Below are positions 42,781 through 51,619 of a stretch of DNA of 64,000 bases, in pieces. The position numbers were made by a program, and so were the translations under genes. Position 1 is the first letter of the stretch. Each line of letters opens with the position of its first letter. The notes below the pieces were generated by a model that saw nothing but the letters and a program-made list of their open reading frames with translations, was not told where the DNA came from and made no database searches. The stretch covers positions 124,007-188,006 of the forward strand of contig NZ_FREZ01000009.1 in assembly GCF_900143525.1 (NCBI RefSeq), given 5' to 3'. This DNA comes from Ruegeria sp. Alg231-54. GTDB lineage: Bacteria > Pseudomonadota > Alphaproteobacteria > Rhodobacterales > Rhodobacteraceae.

Positions 42781-44208
42781 GTGAGCGATTCCGACCCCGC
42801 ACCCAGCCTTTACGCCGCACGAGAACCCATTTTCCCGCGGCGCGTGTCCGGGCCGTTTCGAAATCTGAAATGGATCATTCTCGCGGTCACATTGGGGATT
42901 TATTACATTACCCCGTGGATCAGATGGGACCGGGGGCCCAGCCTGCCGGATCAGGCGGTGTTGCTGGATTTGGCCAACCGCAGGTTCTATTTCTTCTGGA
43001 TCGAGATCTGGCCGCATGAATTCTATTTTGTTGCCGGTCTGTTGATCATGGCTGGGTTGGGGTTGTTCCTTTTTACTTCGGCACTGGGGCGCGTGTGGTG
43101 CGGATATGCCTGCCCACAGACGGTTTGGACTGACCTGTTCATCCTTGTCGAACGCTGGATTGAAGGGGATCGGAACGCCCGGTTGCGTCTGCATCGTCAG
43201 GAAAAGCTAGACTTTCGTAAAGCGCGGTTGCGACTGACGAAATGGACTACCTGGCTTTTGATCGGTCTGGCGACCGGTGGCGCCTGGGTGTTCTATTTTG
43301 CCGATGCGCCGACACTTCTGCGGGACCTTGTGACCGGAAATGCCCATCCGGTTGCCTATACGACAATACTGATTTTGACGGGAACGACCTTCCTGTTCGG
43401 TGGCTTCGCGCGCGAACAGATTTGTATCTATGCCTGCCCATGGCCCCGGATTCAGGCGGCGATGATGGACGAGGATACACTCGTCGTCGGGTACCGTGAA
43501 TGGCGTGGTGAGCCGCGCGGCAAGGGCAAACGTACTGCGGATTCCGAGCTGGGCGACTGCATCGACTGTATGGCCTGCGTCAATGTCTGCCCGGTTGGAA
43601 TCGACATTCGCGACGGGCAGCAATTGGAGTGCATCACCTGTGCGCTGTGCATCGACGCCTGTGACGACATGATGGCCAAGATTGGAAAACCACGCGGCCT
43701 GATCGACTATATGGCGCTGAGCGATGAAACTAGCGAGCGGGCAGGCAAGCCGCCAAAGAATGTCTGGAAACATATCCTGCGGCCCCGGACCATCCTGTAC
43801 ACGGCCCTTTGGTCACTTGTCGGCTTTGGGTTGCTGTTTGCCCTGTTCATTCGGTCCGACATCGAAGTTACCGTGGCCCCGGTTCGCAACCCGACCTTTG
43901 TCACCCTGTCCGACGGCACGATCCGCAACACCTATGATGTGCGCGTGCGGAACAAACATGGCGAGGAACGGCTGTTCAAGCTGTCTCTGTCCGGTGATCC
44001 GGCGATGCGGATCGTGATCGAAGGCACGCCACTTGATACGGTGAATGTCACGGCGGATACTGCGCAATTGCAGCGGGTCTATATTATCGCCTCGAAAGAC
44101 ACGGATCCGGCAGCGGCGGACGCGACACCGGTTCGGATCTGGATCGAGGATATCGAAAGCGGTGAGCGCGCCTACAAGGACACGACGTTCAATGGACGAG
44201 GAAACTGA
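42781..44208 (+). CDS. ccoG: CcoG (RdxA/FixG), cbb3 oxidase assembly ferredoxin
   Basis: A 475-residue membrane protein with about five helices and a cytoplasmic double [4Fe-4S] ferredoxin domain: CIDCMACVNVCPVG (from residue 260) and CITCALCIDAC. Two further Cys-Pro motifs, CGYACPQ and CIYACPW, are conserved in the family. CcoG reduces Cu(II) for cbb3 copper-centre assembly. The start is GTG with GGAG upstream, 61 bp after an FNR-type box. The C-terminal periplasmic Ig-like domain is complete. Confidence 0.94.
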   Translation: MSDSDPAPSLYAAREPIFPRRVSGPFRNLKWIILAVTLGIYYITPWIRWDRGPSLPDQAVLLDLANRRFYFFWIEIWPHEFYFVAGLLIMAGLGLFLFTSALGRVWCGYACPQTVWTDLFILVERWIEGDRNARLRLHRQEKLDFRKARLRLTKWTTWLLIGLATGGAWVFYFADAPTLLRDLVTGNAHPVAYTTILILTGTTFLFGGFAREQICIYACPWPRIQAAMMDEDTLVVGYREWRGEPRGKGKRTADSELGDCIDCMACVNVCPVGIDIRDGQQLECITCALCIDACDDMMAKIGKPRGLIDYMALSDETSERAGKPPKNVWKHILRPRTILYTALWSLVGFGLLFALFIRSDIEVTVAPVRNPTFVTLSDGTIRNTYDVRVRNKHGEERLFKLSLSGDPAMRIVIEGTPLDTVNVTADTAQLQRVYIIASKDTDPAAADATPVRIWIEDIESGERAYKDTTFNGRGN

Positions 44209-44209
44209 G

Positions 44210-44668
44210 ATGGCCGAGCGTCAATTTACCGGAAAGCACTTTCTGGCGATCTTTGTCGCTGCTTTCGGGGTGATCATTTCCGTGAATCTCGTGCTGGCCT
44301 ACAAAGCTGTCAAAACCTTTCCCGGGCTTGAGGTCAAAAACTCTTACGTCGCCAGTCAGGAGTTCAACGAGCGCCTGAAGGTGCAACAGGCCTTGGGTTG
44401 GGAAATCCGGGCTGAGACCAATGGCGGTCTTTTGATCCTGCACATCACCGACCAAACCGGTGCGCCGGTCAAGGTGGCCGAGCTGCAGGCAGTTGTTGGC
44501 CGGGCGACACATGTGAAAGAGGATTTCACCCCGGATTTCACTTTTGACGGGACCGCCTATTCCACGCCCGCAGCGCTGGGCAAGGGGAACTGGAACATCC
44601 GTCTGGTGGCCAAAGACAACAGCGGTGCCGAATTTGCGCAGCGGGTCCCGTTGTATGTGAAAGGGTAG
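44210..44668 (+). CDS. ccoH: CcoH (FixH), cbb3 oxidase assembly protein
   Basis: A 152-residue single-pass membrane protein: MAERQFTGKHFLAIFV leads into a helix, then a periplasmic domain with SQEFNERLKVQQALGW, a typical FixH motif. It stabilises cbb3 assembly intermediates. The ATG at 44210 lies one base after the ccoG stop and has GAGGA upstream inside ccoG; an ATG at 44192 is in frame but lacks such a site. It is followed by ccoI after three bases. Confidence 0.9.
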   Translation: MAERQFTGKHFLAIFVAAFGVIISVNLVLAYKAVKTFPGLEVKNSYVASQEFNERLKVQQALGWEIRAETNGGLLILHITDQTGAPVKVAELQAVVGRATHVKEDFTPDFTFDGTAYSTPAALGKGNWNIRLVAKDNSGAEFAQRVPLYVKG

Positions 44669-44671
44669 GGG

Positions 44672-46849
44672 ATGACCGCTCAGCTCAGCTCAGGTACGGC
44701 GGCGTGTCCCGGTTGCATCGCAGCTCCGGCTGAACCAGCGCGGCCCGTTCCTGAAGATGTGCAGATTGCCCTATCTCTGCCCGGCATTCACTGCTCGGCC
44801 TGTATTGCGAATGTCGAGCGCGCGCTGAACGCCCATCCGGGTGTCGAGGACGCGCGGGTCAATCTGACGCTCAAGCGTGCAATGGTCAAAGCAGCCGCTG
44901 AGACACACGCTGCCGACCTGATCCCCGTTTTGGAGCGCGCCGGGTACGAGGCGCATGAGCTGGACCCGGGCGCTTTGTCGGCTACCCAATCCGACAAGGC
45001 CGGGCGTGATCTGCTAATGCGACTTGCGGTGGCTGGTTTCGCGTCGATGAACGTGATGCTGTTGTCTGTGTCGGTCTGGTCAGGGGCTACGGATGCGACG
45101 CGGGACCTGTTTCACTGGATTTCAGCGGCCATTGCGCTGCCTGCGATTGCCTTTTCCGCGCAGCCCTTCTTCGCCAACGCCTGGAGTGCACTGCGCGTCA
45201 AACGATTGAACATGGATGTGCCGATTGTGCTGGCGATCCTACTGGCACTTGTCACGTCGCTTTGGGAAACCGCGCTTAGCGGAGAGCATGCGTATTTCGA
45301 CGCCGCACTGACGTTGACCTTCTTCCTGCTCGCAGGCCGATATCTGGACTACCGCACCCGCGCCGCAGCGCGATCAGCAGCCGAAGAACTGACGGCCCTG
45401 GAAGTGCCGCGTGCCATTCGCTTGGTGGATGGGGCGGAAGAAGAGGTGTCCGTCGCAAGCCTCGCGGTTGGTGATCTGATTCTAGTTCGGCCCGGCGGGC
45501 GTATGCCTGTGGATGGTGAGATTGTATCGGGCAAATCGGAGCTCGACCGGTCATTGTTGACGGGCGAGACCCTCCCGGTCTTTGCCGAAGCCGGTCTTGC
45601 CGTCAGCGCGGGTGAGGTTAACCTGACCGGCCCGCTGACGATCCGGACCACAGCGGTCGGTGAGGATACTTCATTGCACCGTATGGCGGATCTGGTGGCA
45701 ATCGCAGAATCCGGTCGATCGCGCTATACGTCGCTGGCTGACAAGGCGGCCAAGCTATACGCGCCGGGGGTGCATATTCTGTCCGCGCTTAGTTTTTTGG
45801 GTTGGTACATCTATTCCGGCGATATCCGAACCGCGCTGAACATCGCTGCGGCGGTTCTGATCATCACCTGCCCCTGTGCGCTGGGGCTTGCCGTGCCTGC
45901 GGTGACGACGGCGGCCTCGGGGCGACTGTTCCGCAAGGGGATGCTGATCAAACACTCTACTGCGCTGGAACGTCTGGCCGAGGTTGATACGGTCGTTTTT
46001 GATAAAACCGGCACACTTACATCCGGCACTCCGGAATTGACCAATCTTGAGGATCATTCCCGAGCGGATCTTGAGATTGCACTGGCGCTGGCCGAGGCGT
46101 CTTCGCATCCCTTGTCGGTGTCGCTTGCCAAGTCAACCAGAGATGCCGGGATCAAGCCTGCCAGACTTGAGGATGTGGTCGAGGTTCCGGGGTATGGTAC
46201 CGAAGGAACCTACCGTGGTCAGCGCGTGCGCCTTGGGCGCGCCGGTTGGACTGGCGCGACCGAAGGTGATCAGACGGCAGCTTGGTTGGCGGTCACGGGG
46301 CAGTCACCGGTTGCGTTCCTGTTCTCGGATTCACTGCGTCCGGGCGCGGCTGAGGCCGTGCAGGCGTTCCGTGACGGCGGAAAGAGCGTCGTTCTCATCT
46401 CGGGTGATACACGAGGCGCGGTTCAAACGCTGGCAGACAAGCTTGGGATTGAAACATGGATTGCCGAGGCGCTGCCTCAGGATAAAGCCACCCATGTGCA
46501 GAAGCTCAGCGACCAGGGCCGCCATGTCCTGATGGTTGGTGACGGGCTGAACGATACGGCGGCGCTTGCAGCGGCGCATGTGTCAATCTCGCCCGCCTCG
46601 GCGCTGGACGCGGCGCGGGTGGCGTCGGATATCGTATTACTCGGCAACGACTTGACCCCGATTGCAGATGCCGGTGACACAGCGGTGAAGGCGACCAAAA
46701 GGATTCGCGAGAACTTTCGCATCGCTACGGTTTACAATATTATAGCCGTACCCTTGGCCGTGGCCGGGTTTGCCACACCGCTGATCGCGGCATTGGCGAT
46801 GTCGACCTCGTCCATTACCGTGTCCCTGAATGCCTTGCGCCTGAGGTAG
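44672..46849 (+). CDS. ccoI: CcoI (FixI), Cu(+)-transporting P1B-type ATPase
   Basis: A 725-residue heavy-metal P-type ATPase delivering copper for cbb3 oxidase. The N-terminal HMA domain has CSAC (41-44) after an extra CPGC (12-15). The transport motif TCPCALG is at 399-405, the phosphorylation site DKTGTLTSG starts at D444, and the hinge GDGLNDTAA starts near 623. It exports Cu(+) to the periplasmic side with low rate and high affinity, as for CopA2/FixI. It sits between ccoH and ccoS. Confidence 0.95.
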   Translation: MTAQLSSGTAACPGCIAAPAEPARPVPEDVQIALSLPGIHCSACIANVERALNAHPGVEDARVNLTLKRAMVKAAAETHAADLIPVLERAGYEAHELDPGALSATQSDKAGRDLLMRLAVAGFASMNVMLLSVSVWSGATDATRDLFHWISAAIALPAIAFSAQPFFANAWSALRVKRLNMDVPIVLAILLALVTSLWETALSGEHAYFDAALTLTFFLLAGRYLDYRTRAAARSAAEELTALEVPRAIRLVDGAEEEVSVASLAVGDLILVRPGGRMPVDGEIVSGKSELDRSLLTGETLPVFAEAGLAVSAGEVNLTGPLTIRTTAVGEDTSLHRMADLVAIAESGRSRYTSLADKAAKLYAPGVHILSALSFLGWYIYSGDIRTALNIAAAVLIITCPCALGLAVPAVTTAASGRLFRKGMLIKHSTALERLAEVDTVVFDKTGTLTSGTPELTNLEDHSRADLEIALALAEASSHPLSVSLAKSTRDAGIKPARLEDVVEVPGYGTEGTYRGQRVRLGRAGWTGATEGDQTAAWLAVTGQSPVAFLFSDSLRPGAAEAVQAFRDGGKSVVLISGDTRGAVQTLADKLGIETWIAEALPQDKATHVQKLSDQGRHVLMVGDGLNDTAALAAAHVSISPASALDAARVASDIVLLGNDLTPIADAGDTAVKATKRIRENFRIATVYNIIAVPLAVAGFATPLIAALAMSTSSITVSLNALRLR

Positions 46850-46854
46850 TTGAT

Positions 46855-47013
46855 ATGGAAGTTCTGGCCTATCTCATACCGATTTCTCTGTTTTTGGGCG
46901 GGGTTGGCCTTGTGGCGTTTATCTACACGGTGCGGTCGAACCAGTATGATGATCCCGAAGGTGACGCGCGGCGTATCCTCAGCGATGAATGGGATGACAA
47001 ACCCAAGTCCTGA
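46855..47013 (+). CDS. ccoS: CcoS, cbb3 oxidase maturation protein
   Basis: A 52-residue protein, MEVLAYLIPISLFLGGVGLV onwards, with one membrane helix followed by the family motif YTVRSNQYDDPEGDARRIL. It is required for cofactor insertion into cbb3 oxidase. It starts 5 bp after the ccoI stop and is the last gene of ccoGHIS. It is short enough to be missed by length filters. Confidence 0.93.
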   Translation: MEVLAYLIPISLFLGGVGLVAFIYTVRSNQYDDPEGDARRILSDEWDDKPKS

Positions 47014-47081
47014 CCACTCTTGAAATTGCCGCAATGCCCGGTTATGTCCGGCCCATCCGCTAGCAGAGAGAACCAAGCCAA

Positions 47082-47279
47082 ATGGCAACAGTGAATCCGA
47101 TCCAGTTCATTCAGCAAGTCCGCGCCGAAGTCGCAAAGGTCGTATGGCCCACGCGTCGCGAGGTTCTGCTGACCACGGTCATGGTGTTCATCATGGCGGC
47201 CCTGACCGCCGTGTTCTTTGCGCTGGTCGATCTGGGTATTCGCGGCGGTCTTCAACTGATCCTGGGCGCATTCGGTTAA
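47082..47279 (+). CDS. secE: Preprotein translocase subunit SecE
   Basis: A 65-residue single-helix SecE of the short alphaproteobacterial type. The conserved amphipathic part is VRAEVAKVVWPTRREVLLTT, followed by the membrane helix MVFIMAALTAVFFALVD. It clamps SecY in the translocon. It is followed by a terminator-like hairpin and then nusG, the usual gene order. Confidence 0.95.
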   Translation: MATVNPIQFIQQVRAEVAKVVWPTRREVLLTTVMVFIMAALTAVFFALVDLGIRGGLQLILGAFG

Positions 47280-47368
47280 ACCGGATTGGGCCGAGCGGAA
47301 ACGCCACAGCCCCCTTGCACAGCGCGGGATGTCAGAGTAGTTGACACAGTACTATTCGGAATGGGCGT

Positions 47369-47397
47369 GCGGCGATTCGGGCTGTGCGCCGCTTTTT
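47369..47397 (+). terminator. Terminator-like hairpin between secE and nusG
   Basis: GCGGCG (47369-47374) and CGCCGC (47387-47392) flank a 12-base loop and are followed by TTTTT. It may terminate secE or attenuate read-through into nusG, which starts 83 bp later. Confidence 0.6.
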
Positions 47398-47479
47398 ATT
47401 CCGGGTGACGTGACAGAATTTCAATGACGGTGCTTGCGGAATTCCGAACGCACCGAAGGCAAACAAGGACGACAGGTTC

Positions 47480-48013
47480 ATGGCGAAACGGTGGTACTCG
47501 GTCAGCGTTCTTTCGAACTTCGAAAAGAAGATCGCAGAGCAGATCCGCACGTCCGTGGCTGAGCAAGGCCTTGAGGACGATATCGACGAAGTACTGGTGC
47601 CCACCGAAGAGGTGATCGAAGTGCGCCGGGGAAAGAAGGTCACGACCGAACGCCGCTTTATGCCCGGCTACGTGTTGGTGCATATGGAAATGTCGGATCA
47701 GGGCTATCACTTGGTCAACTCTATCAACCGGGTCACCGGCTTCCTGGGTCCGCAGGGCCGCCCGATGCCGATGCGCGACGCCGAGGTGAACCAGATCCTC
47801 AACCGTGTTCAGGAAGGTGAAGACGCGCCGAAACTGATGATCTCGTTCGAAGTGGGCGAGAAGGTCAAGGTCAACGACGGTCCGTTCGAAGATTTCGACG
47901 GGATGGTCGAAGGTGTGGACGACGAAGCCCAGAAGCTGAAAGTCTCGGTTTCGATCTTTGGTCGCGAAACCCCGGTCGAGCTGGACTTTACGCAGGTTAC
48001 GAAGCAGGGCTAA
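47480..48013 (+). CDS. nusG: Transcription termination/antitermination factor NusG
   Basis: A 177-residue NusG: an N-terminal NGN domain ([20 protein letters not shown]) that binds RNA polymerase, and a C-terminal KOW domain ([19 protein letters not shown]) that contacts Rho or ribosomal S10. The full length is intact. Two decayed copies of its 3' end lie downstream, at 50071-50131 and 51620-51780, and three unrelated genes separate it from its normal partner rplK. AAGGA lies upstream of the ATG. Confidence 0.97.
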   Translation: MAKRWYSVSVLSNFEKKIAEQIRTSVAEQGLEDDIDEVLVPTEEVIEVRRGKKVTTERRFMPGYVLVHMEMSDQGYHLVNSINRVTGFLGPQGRPMPMRDAEVNQILNRVQEGEDAPKLMISFEVGEKVKVNDGPFEDFDGMVEGVDDEAQKLKVSVSIFGRETPVELDFTQVTKQG

Positions 48014-48038
48014 AACCCCACTTCAGCGAATTTTGGAG

Positions 48039-48070
48039 CGCCGCGATGCTTGGAGCAACGCGGCGTTTTT
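48039..48070 (+). terminator. Terminator after nusG (original copy)
   Basis: CGCCGCG (48039-48045) pairs with CGCGGCG (48059-48065) around a 13-base loop, followed by TTTTT. The same arms with the same loop borders (ATGC...CAA) recur at 50156-50189, showing that this stretch was duplicated. Confidence 0.85.
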
Positions 48071-48145
48071 GCTTTTATGGCATCAGCTTTTCAGGTTCAC
48101 GGGTGAAAGGCGGAAGATCTCGACCGGAAAAATAGAGCTTTGCAG

Positions 48146-48910
48146 CTAGGGCGGTCCGGGAATTAGTTCTTGTTGTTGAAGAACTGTTAGGATGTCCAGA
48201 ATTGTCGACGGGCTGACATCCACCGAACCGTCCAAGAAAACACCAAGTCCGCCCTCCCCGATCTCTCGTGGGCCGCCGGTGTCATAAATCGGATCAAGAG
48301 ACGCGAGCTCTGCCGGCAGGACCGGACACAAAGGGGTTTCTTTCAAAACAAGGTCTACGGCGGCCAACATCAGTTTCTTGACGGACTCGAGGGTATCGTC
48401 CTCAAGGAGTTTTTCGCGCTGCGCTTCGGGAGCCGTGAGTACGAGGTCGACAATTTCGAAATAGGCACAGTTGTCCCGCAAGTCGACAGTCGCTTCGGTG
48501 GACATGTTTGCCTGAATAGCATTTTTTTGTTCACCCCGCTGAAAGTCGCGCTCACTGGTTCGGCTGCATTCAAAGATCGTGATGGTCACTTGCCCATCCA
48601 GATCTATCGCGTCGTCTTGGGCTTTAAAGCTGAATTCATCCAGTCGGACTTGCAGGCCGCAATTGTCGACTATTGCGTTTTCCGCCAGTCGCTCAGGAAC
48701 AGTTTTCTGTACTTCGCGCAGATCAAGAAGGGCACCCACACCGATCCGCGTCGGGGCAGCGGCGGAGAGGTTCAGATCAAGCGTATATGGCAATTCCGTA
48801 TCACGAACTGGCAGCGTTGCGTCGATGACAAAATCTACCTGTTGCGCGTTGGGTGCTCGGGCTCCCAGAACAACTGCCATTAAGACTGGAAAAATTAACC
48901 AAAGTCTCAT
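48146..48910 (-). CDS. Secreted protein of unknown function, paralogue of the adjacent lipoprotein
   Basis: A 254-residue protein with a signal peptide (MRLWLIFPVLMAVVLGARA). It is clearly homologous to the upstream gene along its length: both have a V/L-P-x-RD opening strand, a SPTR/APTR-x-x-x-x-x-x-x-DLR stretch, paired cysteines, CP-x-LPAE and a C-terminal GG-x-REI...GS-DVS motif. No enzyme motif is seen. The start overlaps the stop of the lipoprotein gene in ATGA, so the pair is coupled. It lies on the opposite strand within the nusG-rplK interval and is probably acquired or relocated cargo. Confidence 0.75.
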   Translation of the reverse strand: MRLWLIFPVLMAVVLGARAPNAQQVDFVIDATLPVRDTELPYTLDLNLSAAAPTRIGVGALLDLREVQKTVPERLAENAIVDNCGLQVRLDEFSFKAQDDAIDLDGQVTITIFECSRTSERDFQRGEQKNAIQANMSTEATVDLRDNCAYFEIVDLVLTAPEAQREKLLEDDTLESVKKLMLAAVDLVLKETPLCPVLPAELASLDPIYDTGGPREIGEGGLGVFLDGSVDVSPSTILDILTVLQQQELIPGPP

Positions 48911-49767
48911 TCAGCAAACTCCAATACGCCAAGCTCCTTCAGTCCTCCAAGGACTTCGACAATTGTCTCAGCGCTGACATCGGCAGATCCGACAATAGCA
49001 GCACCCATCCCGCCAGGCGCAATTTCCCGAGTGCCTCCGGACTCGTAAACCGGGTCGAGTAAAGTGAACTCTGCGGGCAATGGCGGGCAGACCGGGTGCG
49101 CAGCCAAAAACTCCCCGCCTTTTTCGAGGACGGCTTCGTTGATGCGGTTGGTCAGGCCGAAGAGATTGGAGACAGCGCCAATAAAACCGCGCGGATTTAG
49201 ATCAACACCTTCGATGCTGAATCTCAGGCATTGGCCCTTCACCTCGGCCTTAGCGACGGCGACCGCGTCTACTGTGGCCCCAAAGTATCGAAAGCCAGGT
49301 TCTTCGCGCCGATTGCAGGTTGTAAACCGCGCGCGGGCAGAGCCTTCAATCTGCACTGTGTCATCTTTGGCGGTGATGTTACGGATCTCGAGGTAGATTT
49401 GGCGTTTGCAGCTTTCTTCCAAAGGACCGGTCAGTATCTGAGGCGCTTTTTCCTGCAATCCGCGCAAATCCATGAAGGCGCGCAGTTGCAAACGGGTTGG
49501 GCTGGCTTCTTCGAGGCCACCATAGACAGTGAAGGGAACGGGAATATCGCGCAACGGGACTTCTTTAGTTAATTTGATCTGAAACCGACCGGCATAGGTG
49601 GCAGGATCAATTCCCGTCGAAGAGTATGAAGAAGAACTGTTGGACCCGCCGGTTTGCGTGACCGGCTCCGGCTCTGTGCCCTGATCCTGAGCCTTGCTAC
49701 CACAGCCCGGCAGCATAGCAAAAAGAATGCAGACCAATAGTCCCTTGTTCAGTCGAGATGATGCCAT
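48907..49767 (-). CDS. Putative lipoprotein of unknown function, paralogue of the next gene
   Basis: A 286-residue protein with a lipoprotein signal (LLVCILFAMLPGCGSK, lipobox Cys at about residue 22). A Ser/Thr-rich linker of about 30 residues follows, then a domain homologous to the downstream secreted protein. Conserved pieces include PTRLQLRAFMDLRGLQ, CPPLPAEFTLLDPVYESGG and SADVSAETIVEVLGGL. The shared cysteines suggest disulfides in the periplasm or at the outer membrane. Function is unknown; a cell-surface or envelope complex with the paralogue is plausible. Its promoter must lie in the region that also holds the duplicated rplK leader. Confidence 0.75.
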   Translation of the reverse strand: MASSRLNKGLLVCILFAMLPGCGSKAQDQGTEPEPVTQTGGSNSSSSYSSTGIDPATYAGRFQIKLTKEVPLRDIPVPFTVYGGLEEASPTRLQLRAFMDLRGLQEKAPQILTGPLEESCKRQIYLEIRNITAKDDTVQIEGSARARFTTCNRREEPGFRYFGATVDAVAVAKAEVKGQCLRFSIEGVDLNPRGFIGAVSNLFGLTNRINEAVLEKGGEFLAAHPVCPPLPAEFTLLDPVYESGGTREIAPGGMGAAIVGSADVSAETIVEVLGGLKELGVLEFAE

Positions 49768-49953
49768 CCCTGACCACCTCTTCTGTGTCCAAGCTGTACC
49801 AAGATACCCGCCTGCGTTTCTTAAGCAACTTATGTATTCAATTTATTTATTTTGTTTCGCTGTTTCTGACTGTACAGAGGCTCGCCCGTGACACAAACGC
49901 GCCTTTTGAAAATAAGGTGCGAGCTTTTTGCCAACGCCACCATTCCCCTATTC

Positions 49954-50016
49954 ATGCCGCCTCTATCGTCTTCGGGCGAGATTCTCTCGTGGGAGGTTGC
50001 TGGGATCGCGGTCCCG
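49954..50016 (+). repeat. Displaced second copy of the rplK leader
   Basis: These 63 bases match the genuine rplK leader at 51848-51910 with two mismatches, starting ATGCCGCCTCTATCGTCTT and including the two small hairpins CGAGA/TCTCG and GGGATCGCG. Weaker similarity extends about 25 bases on each side. No ribosomal protein gene follows; instead a decayed nusG 3' end comes next. In the 463-bp gap 49768-50230 this copy, the nusG remnant and the terminator copy account for most of the sequence. Confidence 0.9.
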
Positions 50017-50070
50017 TATCTGACCGCGCGAAACAAGTCGGGTGGGATGTGCTGGTCAAGCTGCTGTTTT

Positions 50071-50131
50071 GACTTTTGGCGGTGAAGTCACGGTCGAACT
50101 AGGTTTCTAGCAGCCTGCGAAGTAGAGCTAG
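50071..50131 (+). pseudogene. nusG: Decayed nusG 3' end, remnant B
   Basis: About 61 bases align with the last 60 of nusG: GACTTTTGGC, then CACGGTCGAACT and GCGAAGTAGAGCTAG, at roughly 70 percent by eye with small indels that break the frame. It is followed at 50156 by a copy of the nusG terminator, in the same order as at the real nusG end. Confidence 0.75.
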
Positions 50132-50155
50132 GTGGTTTTCTGGCTACATTAGTAA

Positions 50156-50189
50156 CGCCGCGATGCAACACGCAACGCGGCGCTTTTTT
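50156..50189 (+). terminator. Copy of the nusG terminator
   Basis: CGCCGCG (50156-50162) pairs with CGCGGCG (50176-50182), followed by C and six T residues. Arms, spacing and loop borders match the terminator at 48039-48070. It now lies convergent to the minus-strand gene ending at 50231. Confidence 0.85.
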
Positions 50190-50230
50190 GTTTCAGCATG
50201 GCAGACGGCCAAAGCGTTTAGTTTATCGGC

Positions 50231-51451
50231 TTATCGCGCCTGCACCATAGCCGCTCGCAAGAGTTGCGGGCGGTCCGATTGGGATGGCAAGAAGACAGCC
50301 TGCGATCCTGCATCCAGCGCAGAAAGGCTCGCATCGTACCACTGCATCGCAAGATCGCGGCGTTCTTGTACACCAAAGCCTTCGCGCAGGTGGTGTCCAA
50401 CCAACTCTCCATAGGCTGGCTCGCCCATTGCGACCAACATCAGTGCAGAACCAAGAGCGGTATCCATGTTGTCCTGAAGGTAACCCATTGCCAGACAGAC
50501 TTTGCTTGTCGCCGCAAGATCTTCAGGGCTGAGCCCAGAATCCAATGCAAGCTTGCGCATCTGAGTTTCCGATTCTGTCCTTGATTTCAGAGACAGCGCA
50601 ACAACTTGCGGCTCCAACATCTCACCAAAGACATCGCATTGGGCTGCTACCTGATCTGGTGTCAGTCCCTGAATGTCCTGCATCAGATCTTCACCTCGCG
50701 CCATCGCATAGCTTCGAGCTAGGCAGAACTGTTCGCTTAGTGCAAAATCAGGATCGGCCATATTTGCCAAAGTCGTGTAGCCGCCATTGGTTGATGTTTG
50801 AAGCATAACCGCGCTGCAGCGATTGGCGAGTGATGGGCCTGTTGCGCCACCAGAAAATAGGGTCGGCAGGGTAGCGGATGGTGCTTCGGCAACATCCGTC
50901 GCGGGTTCGGCCTCTTGCGAGGTTGCGACGGGGGCTGCCACTGCCGGGGGCTGGGGAGCAGCTGCCAGAGCTGTGCCGCTATGCACCTGTTGGCGATACG
51001 CCAACAAAAGAGGCTGACCCGACAGTTGAGTAGAAGCTTGTCCTCCGCTTGTCGCCCAATAGTATGCCTGCATCAGGAAGTCGCGCTGATAGGGCTGAAA
51101 ATCATAGCCATTGATAGGGTAGCCCATTGAAACCTGGTAACGTTCGATTGCAGCCCGGGTTCCGCGGCCAACCTGACCATCGACCCCTCCGGCATTGTAG
51201 CCGAAGTAGTTGAGCGCGGTCTGAGTTTGCGCACCTTGCGTCGTCGACGGTATACCCTGCCGGTAGGTCCGAGTTGACCGCGTTGTTCTCTGGGTTTTTT
51301 TCTTCTGCTGGTCCTGGCCGATCGCGTAACCTAAGACCCCACCAACGACAGCGCCGCCGAGGAAGTCACCGGCGTCGGCCCGCACCACCTGAGGAACTGC
51401 TACAGCAAAGGATAGGGCGATTCCGAGCGTCATTACTAAACGAAAAATCAT
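50231..51451 (-). CDS. Secreted peptidoglycan-binding domain protein
   Basis: A 406-residue protein with a signal peptide (MIFRLVMTLGIALSFAVAVP to about VVRA). A glycine-zipper-like segment follows (GDFLGGAVVGGVLGYAIGQ), then a PG_binding_1-like domain (YFGYNAGGVDGQVGRGTRAA, about 82-101). An Ala/Pro-rich linker leads to a helical C-terminal domain of about 200 residues that I do not recognise. It probably acts at the periplasmic cell wall. It lies on the opposite strand between nusG remnants B and C in the nusG-rplK interval. Confidence 0.78.
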   Translation of the reverse strand: MIFRLVMTLGIALSFAVAVPQVVRADAGDFLGGAVVGGVLGYAIGQDQQKKKTQRTTRSTRTYRQGIPSTTQGAQTQTALNYFGYNAGGVDGQVGRGTRAAIERYQVSMGYPINGYDFQPYQRDFLMQAYYWATSGGQASTQLSGQPLLLAYRQQVHSGTALAAAPQPPAVAAPVATSQEAEPATDVAEAPSATLPTLFSGGATGPSLANRCSAVMLQTSTNGGYTTLANMADPDFALSEQFCLARSYAMARGEDLMQDIQGLTPDQVAAQCDVFGEMLEPQVVALSLKSRTESETQMRKLALDSGLSPEDLAATSKVCLAMGYLQDNMDTALGSALMLVAMGEPAYGELVGHHLREGFGVQERRDLAMQWYDASLSALDAGSQAVFLPSQSDRPQLLRAAMVQAR

Positions 51452-51619
51452 AACTTACCTCCAAAACAAAACGCCTGAATTCGGGAAGTATAGCACATTC
51501 ACTACGCAACGCGGGATTGGACGTTGCCGTGACGCCCTAGGCAGTGTCTTTAGGCGATTTTTAGCGGATTTTTGCCAATTTGACGCTGATTGCGCGAGGG
51601 TAAACAGTTTTCTGACACC

